DNA of 64,000 nucleotides from assembly GCA_025201345.1 (NCBI GenBank), contig JAIXMG010000011.1, forward strand, positions 558,001-622,000, in the 5' to 3' direction. The stretch is from Thamnidium elegans (taxonomy: Eukaryota > Mucoromycota > Mucoromycetes > Mucorales > Mucoraceae). The notes beneath the pieces are model-generated. The model saw only the letters and a program-made list of their open reading frames with translations. It did no database searches and was not told where the DNA came from. The translations under genes and the position numbers were made by a program. Below, piece by piece: positions 35,790 through 48,173 of this stretch (the stretch's first letter is position 1; the number at the start of each line of letters is the position of its first letter).

Positions 35790-37165
35790 TAGGGTGTCAT
35801 CCTAGTTGTTCCAAACGAAGACACAAATGATTTCACTTTCTTATCACGGTAAGAACAAACAAGGATTTTTCCATCACCACTGTTTATGTGCATCGTATAA
35901 TGACTTCAACGAGGAGCCTCAACTCGAAATGCTATATCAGTAGTAGGTATTCCCCTAGGCCAGTATCAATGTTTTGTTACTTGCATGATCGAATATAAGC
36001 CAAGTTCGCTTAGCATTCTTACCATATCCGGAGAACCAAACCAAGAGTCAGCAATTACTGTCCTTCCACTGGGGAACCAAGGTTTTACCAACCGTTTTAC
36101 TGTGGCAAGCAAGTTACGCATATCAGGATCATTATCATACTCCTTAGGACAAGTATCACTGACTGTATCCAGTGTCTTGAATTCTCGGCCGATTGGGTGA
36201 GGCTTCCGAGGTAACTTCTTAACATTGGATATACCAACACCTAGCCACTGATTCATTGATTCATCAATTACCAAATACTGGCAGGGTGTTAAGCAACTAG
36301 CACAATGATTGTTAAAAGCTTCAATAGGTAACCTGATCTAATACAACGGATCACGAGTAAACTTTTCGACAGAACATACTTCAAACACATGCATCTTCAT
36401 AATATCCTTGAATCTTTTCTGAGACATGTAATTATTACAATCGAGAGATAGTCTTACGTTACTGTTTCTAGCATTCTTAAAGGCTTTAATATCTCAATGT
36501 CTAACGGATGGCATTACTGATAAGATTACAATACATGTCAAATATTCAATAAAGTCAAATCAGTCCATGAAGTCAACGCCATTCTTGCATTGATGTTAAT
36601 ATTACTAACAAAAACATTGGCGTGTTCTAAGGGCAAAAAAAAACAAGAAGTGATCAACAGGATGACAAAATTTAGCGTTGACTAGATTTGATTTAACTTT
36701 TTTTGAAGCATAGCTATTGCTTGCCTGAGTACGACTGTCTATATAGACCCCTCCAGCAGCCCAATCTTCAGAAGGAGTCAAATCTAACTCTTCCTCTACA
36801 TCTTCATACTCCTCAGACTCGTCTTAATCATCCGACTCGTCTCTTATTACTTCTAGAACCACAGGAATACTATTGCCGACGCCCTTGTTGTTGCTGCTGA
36901 GGTTGTTTTGAGATTCCAGGTACCTATGCATGTTGCTGCAATTGGCATGATGAATGAAAGCGCTTCATCTAATTTCATTTCGTAACCATCATTACCATTA
37001 ACTTTGACACGACCAACAGTTGTTCCTTCGAAGCTGAGACCTACAGTGGTCATGTCGTACTTTTATTGTAAAGTTTCTCGCACGCCCTTTTCCTTTGTGA
37101 AGCGTAAACTTACAGAAACACGTAAATTGACGTCTAGTTTGGTATTAACACGTGGCATTTTAGTT
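35790..37165 (-). pseudogene. piggyBac-like transposase pseudogene
   Basis: The best block, 35966-36300, reads CQYLVIDESMNQWLGVGISN, RKPHPIGREFKT, DTVSDTCPKEYDND and then VIADSWFGSPDMVRMLSELG (the DSWFGS block). These are hallmark piggyBac core motifs, and they continue past a stop to YWPRGIPTTDIAFRVE and DKKVKSF. Upstream frames to ~37165 give MPRVNTKLDVNL, GYEMKLDEALSFIMPI and acidic residues with several stops and shifts. No terminal repeats were found. Confidence 0.85.
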
Positions 37166-37803
37166 AAACCTTAGTATAAGTAATTACTGAAAGTATAGAA
37201 AGAAAAAGTATTGTTAAAAGAACCAAAACATTTACTAACTCATATATTTTCAAATAATATATTTTTGCATTTTCTAATGATTCCCATTTTTTTTTTTAAA
37301 AAAAAAAAACTCAGGTGTACTCCCCAATACCCCTCACCGTAACCTCTATTGTCATATAAGGACAACCGTAAAAAGACTGTGGAACGAAATTATAAATTAG
37401 ATTGGTCTGAAAACTTTAAAGGTGTCACGTTACCATTAGGTAGAAGAAATTGAAAGTTTACCAAAAATCTATGTTAGACACAATAAGAATGCACGGAAGT
37501 CTGTTAATAATGGCCCCATATTATATGCATAAAAAAAGGACTTTGTTTTATTTCTTATTTTTATCTTACTAGGAAACCATGGGATATCATCAAGATCTAG
37601 TCATATTACAGATATCAGTAACATGGTTTGTAAGATGTTAAATTACGGCATTATTAGTGGCTTGCTATATGTACCTTATTTAGCAATATTCCCGTCGCTA
37701 TTTGGATAATTACACTGTTATTCAGGTACTCTAAATAAGGGTAAAAAAAAAAACTCTCCCTTTTTACCTTTTTATTTATTTTTTAGTTGCAAAAAAACTG
37801 ACA
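37166..37803. other. Intergenic region upstream of the BRE4-like gene
   Basis: No gene recognised. It contains a T/A dyad at about 37289-37310 and pyrimidine-rich DNA just ahead of the ATG at 37804. The promoter of the BRE4-like gene should lie here. Confidence 0.4.
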
Positions 37804-40800
37804 ATGAGTCATTCAGAAGATGCTAATGCTGATTCAGAAGATAAAAAACCAAGTTCAGGTTTATCGAATTTATTTAATAACCAAGACAAACCTTTAAATG
37901 CGTTTGTGATTACTTCAAGGCCTCCACCTCTTGTAAGTCACCATAGTGATAAGGAATCAACTTGTTCGTCGTCGTCAGCTTATTTCACTGCATCTTTACC
38001 AAATAGTTTGCATAATCCAGATTGGTCAGATCAAAGTGACGGGCTATCGAGAACAAGCTCCGTTTATGACAATCAAAGTGATTATGAAGTTATTTTAGAC
38101 GATGGGTCAAGGCAAAAACGAACAGTGTCTTTGTCGACATTAAAGTTGACTAGTTCAAATCAATTTTTACAGAATAGCTCCTCAGTGCTTGATCATTGGA
38201 TGCTAAACACTACTAGGCATAAAAAGAAAAGGTAAATATCTGTATATTTTAATACATAAATAAATAAAAATTAATTTATATATGTAGTAGTAAATCAAAA
38301 GAAAATACAGGATTATTAGATAACATGCCACTTTCTTTATCTTCCTCTTCTGATAATGAAGATGATGACTATAACGATAATAACACACCATCTAAACCTT
38401 ATAACCAACTATATAAACAGTGGACTCAATTTAAAAAACAGCATTTAAATTTATCTTATAAACAAAAGATGGTTTTAAAATGTAGTTTTGCATACATGAT
38501 AGGTTCGTTGTTTACGTTTGTACCTGTATTAAATGCGCTTTGCGGTACACATATTGCTAGTCATATGGCAGCTACAGTAACTGTATTCTTTAACCCAGCA
38601 AAGTCTGTAGGTGGTATTATTGAAGCAGCAGGGTTTGGGTGGTTGTATACGTTGGTAGCTTTGGCTCTTAGTTTGGCAAGTATGTATACAACCGGGTTCT
38701 TCTTACAGAGAGAGATGCCGTTAACTGCGTCTTGTGTCTCGGTGGGGGTTTGGCTTGCAGGAAGTACATTTGTTATATCTTATCTTAAAGCAAAAATAAA
38801 TACACCAAGTATTTTGATAGGTAAATTAAAATATATATATGTATATCTACTCACATGTCCCCGATGTTATCTAAATTATGTTACCCCTTTTTTTTATGTA
38901 GCGTCGGGATTAGCTTTTATCATTATATTTACAGTAATTATAAGACAAGGATCAGGGTACCAATACGAACTTGACTTTGATGTTATTACAGAAACATTTT
39001 CAATTGTTGCTATAGGTACAGCTATTTCAGTTCTTGTATGTATCTTTGTTTGGCCCATGTCTGCGTCTAAAAAGCTAAGAACCAATATTGATTCTAGTTT
39101 GTCTTCGACACGTGTGTTGTTAAAGCTATTAACAAAGACATTTTTGTTGGATGCTGATCTTCCTGAATTCGCTGCAAATAAAACGCTAGAGACTGCATTA
39201 AAGTCGCATACGACTTGTTTTACGTCGTTAAAACCGGCGTTAAAGGACGCCAAATTAGAATTTTATAATTTGGAGATGAGACATCATGCAAATGGATATG
39301 ATAAAATTGTAGAGAGTATTGAAAGGTTGGCGCAGCATGTTGGTGGGTTAAGAAGTAGTTGTGGCTTACAGGTTGAAGTGATGCAAAAGGCTAGTCATCA
39401 TACAAAGAATTATGGAGCGGTTCCTCCGTCTTCATTAAAAGAACAACAGGTTAATCAAACATTTAATTTAAAGGCTGGGCCTCAACGTAAAAAAATGGAA
39501 CACGAATTAAAACGCGAAAGAGAAATTGGCCAACATATTTCTTATTTTAATATTATTTGTAATAACAAAAAAGATCATGATGTTGCCGAAGAACCAGTTA
39601 TTAATGCGGAGAAGAAAGAAGGTGCGTTGGTACAGTTTATTCGAACAGTTAGGTCACCGATGAAATCATTAGCTTTTACCTGTAAACAAACTATTATTCA
39701 TCTGCAAGCAAGGTTTATGAGAAAGACAACACGAACTACACCTTCGTTTGGATTGATGCGACAGAATTTAGCAAACGCTATTGAATTATTTGAGTCTTCA
39801 CAGCATCAGGCTTTAATAAGATTTTATCAACGAAGGTTTAAAAAGGATATTACTATTAAGGCGGAAAGTATTCACTTTTTGACATCATCTGACGATATCT
39901 TTTTGGTATACTTTTTTGTGTTTTGTTTGGTAGAATTCGCTAAAGAGCTAATGACGTTGGTGGAGGCTGTACAAGTTGTGTTTGAAACGATGGAAGAAGT
40001 GGATAAAAGTACAAGTGTGTTTGCGTGGACTAAATTCTTTATGAACCGAACAGGTATTTTATACATACGTAACATGTATATACACGATGCTAATAACTAA
40101 TTCTTTTTTTTAAAAAAAAAAAAAGCCAGTAAGAATACCACTAAAGACGAAACCGATAGCCACGAAATATTTATCCCTAATAATCATAATACCGTAAACA
40201 CATTACATACACCGGCACCTAAAACCAAACTAAGAAAGTTCTTTCTTCGATTATGGGGATTCTTTTCAAAATTTAAGAGTTATCAGGTACGATTTGCATT
40301 TAAATCAATGGTCACTGCCGTGTTTATTTCAGTCCTAGCATTTATTCCAGCTACACAGACCTATTTCACTGAATTTAAAATGGAATGGACGTTAATTACG
40401 GTGATGGCAGTAATGACACCTACAGTAGGTGGTACTAATTTAGGCGCGGTTCTTCGTATATTTGCTACGGTTCTTGGGTGTATATTAGCAGCGGTTATAT
40501 ATACGTTGTTTCATGAGTACGTGGTAATGCTGTGTTTGTGTACTTGGCTTATATCGATCCCCAGCTTTTGGTTGATCTTGCATCATAAGCACGGTAGGTT
40601 TGGGTTGTTTACGTTGCTGGCATATAATTTAGTTGTACTATACAAGTATAAGCATCGTGATGACGAATCAGTTGATGTGTTTGAGCTGACATGGATGCGA
40701 TGTGTTGCTGTTTCGTTGGGTGTTTTGATTGGGCTGTTTGTAACGGCATATATTTGGCCTTATGAAGCTCGTACCGAAGTTAGAAAGGGACTCTCGGATT

Positions 40801-41640
40801 TACTGTTAAGGTTATCTTGGCTTTATAAGCAATTGGTTGCTGTGTACTCGGAAGAAGATAATTCAGATATTTACCTTGCTACTGCTGATGAAATTCACGT
40901 AGGCGCGTCCATGAAAAAATTGTCGGTTCCTATAGTAGATCCATCTATTTTAACTAGACAAAATAAGTCAAGAGCTCTTGGGCTTCAAAAGATTGAACTG
41001 TCTATTCAACTAGGTATATTTAACCTACAATCTTTACTGGTTAATGCACCCAATGAACCTCGTCTTAAAGGGCCGTTCCCAACAAAGACATATACTGCCA
41101 TGTTAACCAGCTGTCAAAATATTCTGGATAATTTCTTATCGCTACGAATTGTTATCTTGAAAGATGTTTGGGCTATTCATATTCGTCATAATTTCTTGCT
41201 GCCTGCTTCACAAGAGTTTATGGAAATGGCAGGTAATGTGTTTTTGTATTTTTATCTGTTGGCTTCGGCTCTGCAGTTAAAGACACCGTTGCCTCCGTAT
41301 TTGCCTCCGGCTGAAAAGACTAGAAGGTTGTTGATGAGTCGGTTACAGCAATTGCAGGTTGTTATGGAAGGGTCGATTCAGAGTGTGGAGTTGTCAGAAG
41401 AAAAGAGAGATGAGTGTTATATAGTTTATTATGCTTATGTTGTACTGATGGAAAATATTATTCGGGAATTGGATTCGGTAAGAGGGAGGTTTTTTTTATA
41501 TGTGTTGTCATACTGATAGACTTTTTTTTTAAAAAAAAAAATAGCTTGGAGGTCATATGAAAGACTTGTTCGGGTCGTTGGTTCCCGAAGATCAATGGGC
41601 GAGGTGTTTTGGACAGGAAATAGATTTAGAACAAAATTAA
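37804..41640 (+). CDS. BRE4-like multi-pass membrane protein (ArAE/DUF2421 type)
   Basis: Five exons (37804-38231, 38288-38820, 38902-40053, 40126-41477, 41545-41640) give 1186 aa without a stop. A low-complexity Ser/Asp-rich cytosolic N-terminus of ~160 residues precedes a first membrane block (ASHMAATVTVFFNPAKSVGG, SVGVWLAGSTFVISYL, ISVLVCIFVWPMSASKKLR). A long helical middle follows. A second membrane block (MVTAVFISVLAFIPATQTYF, VMAVMTPTVGGTNLGAVLRI, VLIGLFVTAYIWPYEARTEV) comes next, then a helical C-terminus. The two-block layout and the FVWP/YIWP exits match the fungal brefeldin-A-sensitivity (Bre4) and aromatic-acid-exporter-like family. The transport substrate is unknown. The introns at 40054-40125 and 41478-41544 end in a T-run/A-run dyad. 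Confidence 0.85.
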
Positions 41641-41775
41641 ATAATTACGATATCAGAAAATAATTAAGTAATAGGATACCACCATTTTCTCATATACATT
41701 TAGACAATAAATAAAAGCTTTATTATTTGGTTTTTTTTTTGAAATATCGCGGTTATATATATACATGTATACTGT

Positions 41776-42171
41776 TTAATGGTTAATTTTGTTATCAACA
41801 TTTACGATAATTGTATCATGGTCATTACTAGCGGGTGGTGCGGGTGGTGAAAGTGGCGCAGGAGCAACTGCTGCGGGAGCAGGAGGGGCAGGTACTGGCT
41901 CTGAATCTTCCATTCCACTCGTTCCAATCTTAAGATTGGTATTTAAATCTAAACCGAAATTTCCACAACATCCTTTACCGTATGTTCTCTTGTTAAGTCT
42001 TCCTCTTCTTCTTTTACCGGTAGTATGTTTCAATTTTCTTGGGTTAAAAACAAATGCCTTTGCGTCAAAGGGTTCTTCGACATTTATCATCTCTCGCTTT
42101 TCGATGGTGGGAGCTGCTTTGACAGCAACGATAAGTGCGGTGGTAGCGATAAGTAGTTCAATGAAACGCAT
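41776..42171 (-). CDS. Small secreted precursor with dibasic processing sites
   Basis: A single exon encodes 131 aa. MRFIELLIATTALIVAVKAA is a clear signal peptide. Lys-Arg sites follow (TIEKRE, TGKRRRGR, LNKRT) that suit Kex2-type cleavage. They would free a short Gly/Cys segment beginning TYGKGCCGNFGLDLNTNL. The C-terminal third is Pro/Ala-rich (PAPPAPAAVAPAPLSPPAPP). No family is recognised. It could be a secreted peptide or a cell-wall protein, and the processing is inferred from the motifs alone. Confidence 0.72.
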   Translation of the reverse strand: MRFIELLIATTALIVAVKAAPTIEKREMINVEEPFDAKAFVFNPRKLKHTTGKRRRGRLNKRTYGKGCCGNFGLDLNTNLKIGTSGMEDSEPVPAPPAPAAVAPAPLSPPAPPASNDHDTIIVNVDNKINH

Positions 42172-42547
42172 TTTAAGTATTTAATGATAATTTGATAAAA
42201 TAGAAGAAAATAAAAAAATAAAAGAGAGAGAAAAATGGTTATTTTACTTTGTCTTTATATTATTTTTTATTATTTGTTACAAAATTCGAAGTTGTCTACA
42301 TTCCTTCTGTCGCTGTTTCACTTCGATATAGATAAATTGTATTATTGTGGAACACCAATTGAACCCGTAACGACTGTAAATGAAAAACCAGACTGAAGCG
42401 GATAATTTTATATAACTAAAAGGTTAAATAGTATCCTAATTTCAATAATGACACGTACATACCAAACAAATAAAGATAATCGGGTAGGACCCGTAATAGA
42501 AAATTGAAGAATTTTAGTTGTTAAGGTGTTCGGAGGAATTTTTTTTT

Positions 42548-43765
42548 TTAAAATTGTTTAGCTATTCTTAAAAACACTTGTTGACGAAGAATAGGACTTA
42601 AAAATAATCTTCCAGTGGTTGTAAAAAATAAAACTGTCAATATGTTACAAATTATATGGTTTATACCCGTTGGATCACTCTTGAATTTTCCTGTTCGGTA
42701 GGTTGCTTCTAATGCGACAATCATACCATGAATTAAGAAAAAGACTGTTAGTTCAAATGTAATTGTACGTGTTGCGGCCGCAATCATTAAATCATGGAAT
42801 AGTCCACTAATGGCAAATATCAATAGTCCGGCCTTAATACGTGCAAAATTTGTTGGTTGCTCGAATTTTTTGGTACTCATTTTTGTGAATATAAGTTGGT
42901 GGAACATATGACTGACTAATCTATTCCATCTTTTACTATACAGTATACATATATATAAACGTTAATATGTCTATACACTTTTTTATGTAAACAATTCGTC
43001 TTACTTCCAAAAATCTTTAGGACTATCAAAAAATAAAAATCGTTTAAATAAGGTTATAAGATATCAAGGGGTAGGAAATCACTATACAAACAAAACAACA
43101 AAAAAAACTAACCTACTAGCTATAAATGGATTATCGAAAATATCTTTAAACCTAATAAGAGATAAAGATTGAGCAACACCCATCACAATATCGGTAACAC
43201 CAAGCATACAATAAATTCGAACCGCCAATATATAAGTTATAAATAAAGCTTTGGGGCTATAAAACGGTAAAGATAAAAGATCTGACAAGTCATTAGGGAG
43301 TAAGCCATCTAAAAAAATCTTCATAGACGCAAACTTTAATAATCCACGTGCTGCTTTTTTTAACCCTTCCATTCTTATTTCATTTGTGGTTTTTTTAGTT
43401 GGACTATCGTCTTGAAATGTAACTGTTTTAAAAAACATGGTTATCCAGTCTTTTACGGGTAGGTTTGATTTGGCGAGAAATACAACTTGGGCTGCAGTAG
43501 ACCATGGATGAAGCATAAAACTAATGTTACCAAAATCATACTTTGATGCAAATAGAATAGGTAATAGAAAGTGGTAGATACCAATAAGGTATCGAAGTTT
43601 GGTTGGACTGATAAATGGTGATAGTTTGGTATCGTATTTTATTAACAAGTAATCCAAAATGAAAGTAAGGGTGTATCCTATGGTTAAAGTTATAGGCGGT
43701 ACTATAATGGCCGGTGGTAATGCAATATCCACAACATATGATTTGTAAAGAGAATTATTACTCAT
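42548..43765 (-). CDS. Wax-synthase-like MBOAT acyltransferase
   Basis: Exons 43113-43765, 43005-43022 and 42548-42935 join to 352 aa. The middle exon is 18 nt and supplies SPKDFWN of the family signature NPF-x-S-x-x-DFW-x-x-RWN (here NPFIAS|SPKDFWN|KRWNRL). The introns are 90 and 69 nt. Several hydrophobic segments are visible, and the likely active-site His lies in ISGLFHDL. The pattern matches fungal and plant wax-synthase-domain proteins, which esterify acyl chains at the ER, some in secondary metabolism. The substrate is unknown. Confidence 0.82.
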
Positions 43766-43769
43766 AAGT

Positions 43770-43787
43770 ACAAGTACAGTATATATA

Positions 43788-43818
<31 letters not shown>

Positions 43819-44010
43819 GAAAAGGTAAATAAAATGAAGATCCTGGGCTAAAAAATATTGTACATAAAAAAAGTTTAAAGGCAGCCGAGATTATAGTATG
43901 TGGCTGGGAACCACATGAGGAATATATACATCATCACCAAAGAAATATATATTATATTTTACTGTAAGAAAAAGAAAGTGACGATGGTATAGAATGAGTA
44001 TTACAAATGT
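43770..44010. other. Short intergenic region with poly-A run
   Basis: Contains an A28 run at about 43791-43818 and no gene. It separates the wax-synthase-like gene from the 3' end of the TANGO2-like gene. Confidence 0.4.
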
Positions 44011-45041
44011 TTATTTCAGATCAAAATGATGTACAACATCTTTATATTCACCAGGAGTTGCTAGGGACATGTCTTCATTATACCAATCCCGTTCTATAAA
44101 TGTTACACGATTATTATGATCTATAAGAACCACTGTACTTGTCTTTGTTGCATAAGTAGGTTGTTTAATCGTCTTTATAGGAAAATCGAATTTTGGTATA
44201 CATATACGCTCTGAAAGGTCAGTAAGTACCTGAGGTAAATGAGTGGGATCATTCATAGGTTTACTTGTCCTGCAAAAAGAAAAAATATATGCATATAGAT
44301 TATTTTGATAGCTTTTTTTTTTGTTATTTTTTGTTGTTACCCTAATAAATCAAATAACGCTTCAGTCATTTCTTCTTCATCCTCTCCGTCATATTTACTA
44401 AGGATATCCTTAAGTATTTCTTGTCCTTGCTTTACCTTTGGCCAAGGCATAGTCAAGACAGAATTAGAAAGACCTATAAGTTACATAGTGTTAAAGAAAC
44501 GCAATTATAACGTCATATCTCTTTTTTTTACCATAAACGATGCCAGGTTCTAATTCAGTTATTGGTTGATTTTCTCGATTTGTATAATATTCCATTTCAG
44601 TTGGTTGTTTGGCAAAATCAAAACAGACCAAACTGAAGCCACCAAAAGAGGTTTGCTGATCTTTCACATGTTGAACAGCTGTGTGAACTGTTTCGGAGCT
44701 CCAAAGGAAATCCCTGACTAAGACTCCTCTTGAGACTTCACCTTGAAAGTTTGTCTCTCGAAAGTTCGTAAGAGCAGCAAACCTTCCTTCCTTCGTAATA
44801 CCTAACCATGTACCAAATATGTTTTGTTCCAAGTCGGTACCAGCCAATATATTGTCGTGTGGTGGGTCCCAGAATTTTGCTCGTGAGGTAGGGCGCTGTA
44901 AGAATTCATCTCGATTAGCTGCAAAGACACTTTTTGTGAATGTCATTAGTATATAAAAGTTACCCAACATCCCTAAGTTTGATATATAACTTACAAGCGG
45001 TATTTTGGGTGGTTATCAACTGTCCAAAATAAGATACACAT
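44011..45041 (-). CDS. TANGO2-like NRDE-domain protein
   Basis: Four exons (44995-45041, 44532-44929, 44341-44473, 44011-44269) give 278 aa; introns are 65, 58 and 71 nt. The first exon, easily missed, supplies MCILFWTVDNHPKYRF, so the protein starts with the usual Cys at position 2 and the NRDE motif falls at residues 21-24 (AANRDEFLQRPT). The family pattern continues with WDPPHDNILAGTDLEQNIFG, TWLGITKEGRFAALTNFRE and FSLVCFD. TANGO2 homologues are linked to mitochondrial or secretory-pathway function and proposed roles in haem or lipid handling; the biochemical activity is unsettled. Confidence 0.9.
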
Positions 45042-45841
45042 ATTTTAATATTATATTATTTGAAAAGAGAAAGAAGGGAATATTTGTTTTTATTTATATG
45101 ATTTATTAAAGGCTCGATGCATAGTATTACAGGACGATACAAGCCACAATATACCTAATTTAGAACAATATAGCACTGAAAACATCACGCACTCATTTTT
45201 TAAATAAGAAACGTACACTTGTATGACAGGCTAGTTTGGTCAAATGCTTAAACGAATACATAATTTAATCGTCTTTTTGAATTTTTTTATCGTATCGTTT
45301 TTTATATCAGCATACATACCAATGGTTTAGCAGGTTTGCCTTGCTTACTCAAGCATACTTGGTGTCAATTATACAGATATAACTACCAAAAAATAACAGG
45401 TACTTTACGTGTAAAAACGACTCTTTTTTTTTTAATATCGTGAGAAAGGAAATTGTAATATATATAAATATCACGATGATTAAATAAACCTCGTTTTATC
45501 ATGGTTGAATAAACCCCCATTTTATCATAGTTAAATAAACCCTTTTTTATCATGATTAAATCAACTTGTTTATTTCATCCTTTTTTTTCCTTTCCTTTTT
45601 TTTAACAATGAGTTCATATACAAGCAAGTGTCTTTTATATAATCAAATGTGGAAATACAGAATACAGTTGACAAGACTTTCATTCGCCGTCTTATGAAAT
45701 ATTGTGGACATGTCATCGATAAATGCCCTGTGGGGAACCAATTGCTTTAACTATATGCATACATGAAATAAGAAAAATTGTAAGCAATCTTCTTTTTGAA
45801 ACACCCAAAGCACGTTATTTAAAGAAATTGCCATCCAACTG
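45042..45841. repeat. Non-coding stretch with ~29-bp tandem repeat
   Basis: Positions 45472-45567 hold about four imperfect units of TTTATCATGGTTGAATAAAC followed by CCC-type spacers. Similar sequence (CCCCCTATTTTATCGTGAAT ... CCATTTTATCAAC) recurs at about 46954-46999, bracketing the degenerate ORFs between. The rest is AT-rich without a gene. Confidence 0.6.
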
Positions 45842-46690
45842 TTGGGTTCAAGAGCATTTTTTATGAGTAAAAAAACAATTTCGGACTTCTTAAACACACC
45901 ACTATCAGAAATGGTTGCACTTGGATATGTATTAACAAAACAAGAAGTCTCACTGCTTAGTTTGGAATGCAGGGATAATCCAACAGTACAGATGTTGTAT
46001 AGCATCTCCAGTATAGTGCTTGAGCATGAAATACGAGACAAAGAAAGGACAGTTGAAGTATTGTTGAACGACAATGAAAACAACCGGAATCAATATAAAA
46101 GGATATTAGAGGCAATTGAAGAGGATGGAAGTGATTCAAGACGAGCACGAATGTACGCAAATGATGCCTTGATATATAATGAAACATGTATACGAAAGTA
46201 TACTAAACAACTTTCCAATTCGTCCATGCCAGAGCCTTTAGCGTTATCACCAACAATTTAGGCAAGCAGCAGTAGCAAATCCACTCATAAAAATCCATTG
46301 AGAATCATTGATCCAAACCCAAAAAAAGACAGATATGGAATGGGTAAAAGAATTTGTTGAAGAATACAAGGCTACAAAAAAGAGAATGAATTGGAAAACG
46401 TGCATTGACGAAGGACGTAATGCTGACTATTTGGGAAGCTTAATCCAAAACAGTAATTATGTTTTACATCATTTTATCTTATTCATACCAGCACTATCTC
46501 TTATCCGTGTATCAAGAATAATAAATACGATAGGAGGTATAGTACTACGAAGCCAAGGTTTGGAGGATACTTTAAGAAGTATGACATTAAAAACTGGGAA
46601 CAGGTAACGAAGGGAAAATCAAGCATTGAGGCGGGCTTGACTGAATAGATGAGCGATTTATATGATTCGATTGTTCAAGTAAGCAAAAAA
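45842..46690 (+). pseudogene. Degenerate ORF pair, unnamed repeat-associated family
   Basis: One frame (45842-46261) reads KKTISDFLNTPLSEMVALGY, VLTKQEVSLLSLECRDN and RRARMYANDALIYNETCIRK. The next (46300-46607) reads DMEWVKEFVEEYKATKKRMN and IDEGRNADYLGSL. A third scrap (46608-46690) gives KSSIEAGLTE, stop, MSDLYDSIVQ. That scrap resembles KSSIATGMTDQMNNLYDRIV at 48.3 kb, so two decayed copies of one family exist. The function is unknown. Confidence 0.4.
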
Positions 46691-46995
46691 AAAAAAGTGT
46701 TTATATTTAAATAGTTTAGGTAAAAAGCAGATTAGCTTATACATTACATTTGTATTGAAAAGTTGAAATTATTAGACCAAGGACGATAATCTGAAGTAGA
46801 CTCTACAAAACATTCTTTGTCACGGATATTGGTACTTCTAGTCAGCGTATTTTTGCATAAAACGAGTTGGAACGTCATTTCTGGCGTGTTAAACAACACG
46901 TTGTATCTAGACATGTATATACAAATGATTAAATAGATCACACAAGAAAATAAGCCCCCTATTTTATCGTGAATAAAAGCACCTCCCATTTTATC

Positions 46996-46998
<3 letters not shown>

Positions 46999-47051
<53 letters not shown>
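46999..47051. repeat. Poly-T tract of about 52 bases
   Basis: An almost pure T run directly follows the copy of the TTTATCA repeat. It could be the tail of a retroposed sequence in minus orientation or a simple homopolymer expansion. Confidence 0.85.
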
Positions 47052-47057
<6 letters not shown>

Positions 47058-47078
47058 CGTCTCTTTTCCTTTTTAAAG

Positions 47079-47222
47079 ATGTATACCAAGTAAGTATTTT
47101 TTTTTAAAAAACGAGCTTATATTTTATATTCTTTTATTATTCTAATTTTTTTTTTTAGCGTTTTTGTTTTCTTTATGTTCATACAAATGGGATACGGCTC
47201 AAAGCATAAGAGCACATGTTAA
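47079..47222 (+). CDS. Possible 24-aa spliced small ORF
   Basis: An 11-nt exon (47079-47089) with a GTAAGT donor and a second exon (47159-47222) after TTTTTTAG join in frame to MYTNVFVFFMFIQMGYGSKH plus four residues. It resembles a bare signal peptide. Splice signals are good, but such a short product in decayed surroundings may be chance. Confidence 0.25.
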
Positions 47223-47289
47223 AAATTATCCACCCTAACTGTAATACGTTATAGATACTGGGCTCCTTTTTTTAATACTTTACAAAGGT

Positions 47290-47980
47290 ACACGAAAAGT
47301 AATAATTTCTCCTTTTTCTAACTTTAACTCTTTGCGATCTCCAAGCTGCAACGACTTAAAACGAAGGAAATGATTCCAAGAATATGCAGCTTGGAACAAC
47401 TGTGTTTTCACTTGATAAAAGATTGGAAACAATGTAGAAAAAGTTTGATGCTGAAAACGCTTGACTATGATGAGACAAGTATCAGATATTTCGACCGGTC
47501 GTGCTTCTTTGAATATTAACGTACATATATACCAAGTGATGATAGCCAACCATCAACCATAACGACAGATTTGTAAACTCCTTCTACCGTTGATGCCAAT
47601 GCGTCAGATTCTAAGAATACCGCGATTTTACCGATGACAACTCGTCATACTAGAGCAGGAGCAACATCTGTAGTAACATTTTGATTTGCTAAAGCCTTGA
47701 CATTGTCAATTATTTGGTCTGAAAGGTTCAATGGATTAGGAATAAATTACTCAATTGTAGAGATGAACCGACTGGAACCAAACTGGAATAAAAAAAAAAA
47801 CCAGAAATCATACTATGACAGACGCAACAAAATTATCAAAAGGATCAAGGCCTATGCTAGTCAAAAGTCTATTTCGGACAAAGTTGCATTGCATAAAGCT
47901 GAGCAACGTAGACAAGACTCCAAGTATAGCCTTGACTATTTCAGTAAAAACATCGGTTTTTTTGTATGAAGGTTTTAAAG
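47290..47980 (+). pseudogene. GCR1_C-like (Crypton-type) domain remnant
   Basis: The frame at 47697-47969 reads LSIIWSERFNGLGINYSIVE, NRLEPNWNKKKNQKSYYDR, RNKIIKRIKAYASQKSISD and KVALHKAEQRRQDSKYSLDY. A W-x-E-(5)-GL...W...YY-RR-x-II...SL-x-x-xSK order is typical of the GCR1_C DNA-binding domain, also found in fungal Crypton-like elements. Upstream frames (to about 47290) show related scraps with stops. It is not a functional gene. Confidence 0.5.
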
Positions 47981-48173
47981 AATAAACGAGTCTCTGAAAT
48001 TCACAAAAAAAAAAAAAAAAAAAAAAGTAAGCATATGTTAAATCTGTATTTTGACTTGTAGACTCAACTCTTTCTTTTAGTTTAAAAGCTATCATTCATT
48101 ATTTGATGTAGTAGAGTTATAAAAGGTAAAGAGGGTTTCGATCCCTAATAATACTGTAGAAACGCTTAACAAT

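Noticed and set aside
41789..42184. Plus-strand Gly/Ala-rich ORF
   Set aside because: It mirrors the secreted precursor; its repetitive composition follows from the Pro/Ala codons on the other strand.
48120..48160. tRNA gene suggested by a GTTTCGATCCC B-box-like sequence
   Set aside because: No A box, acceptor stem or anticodon arm can be drawn upstream.
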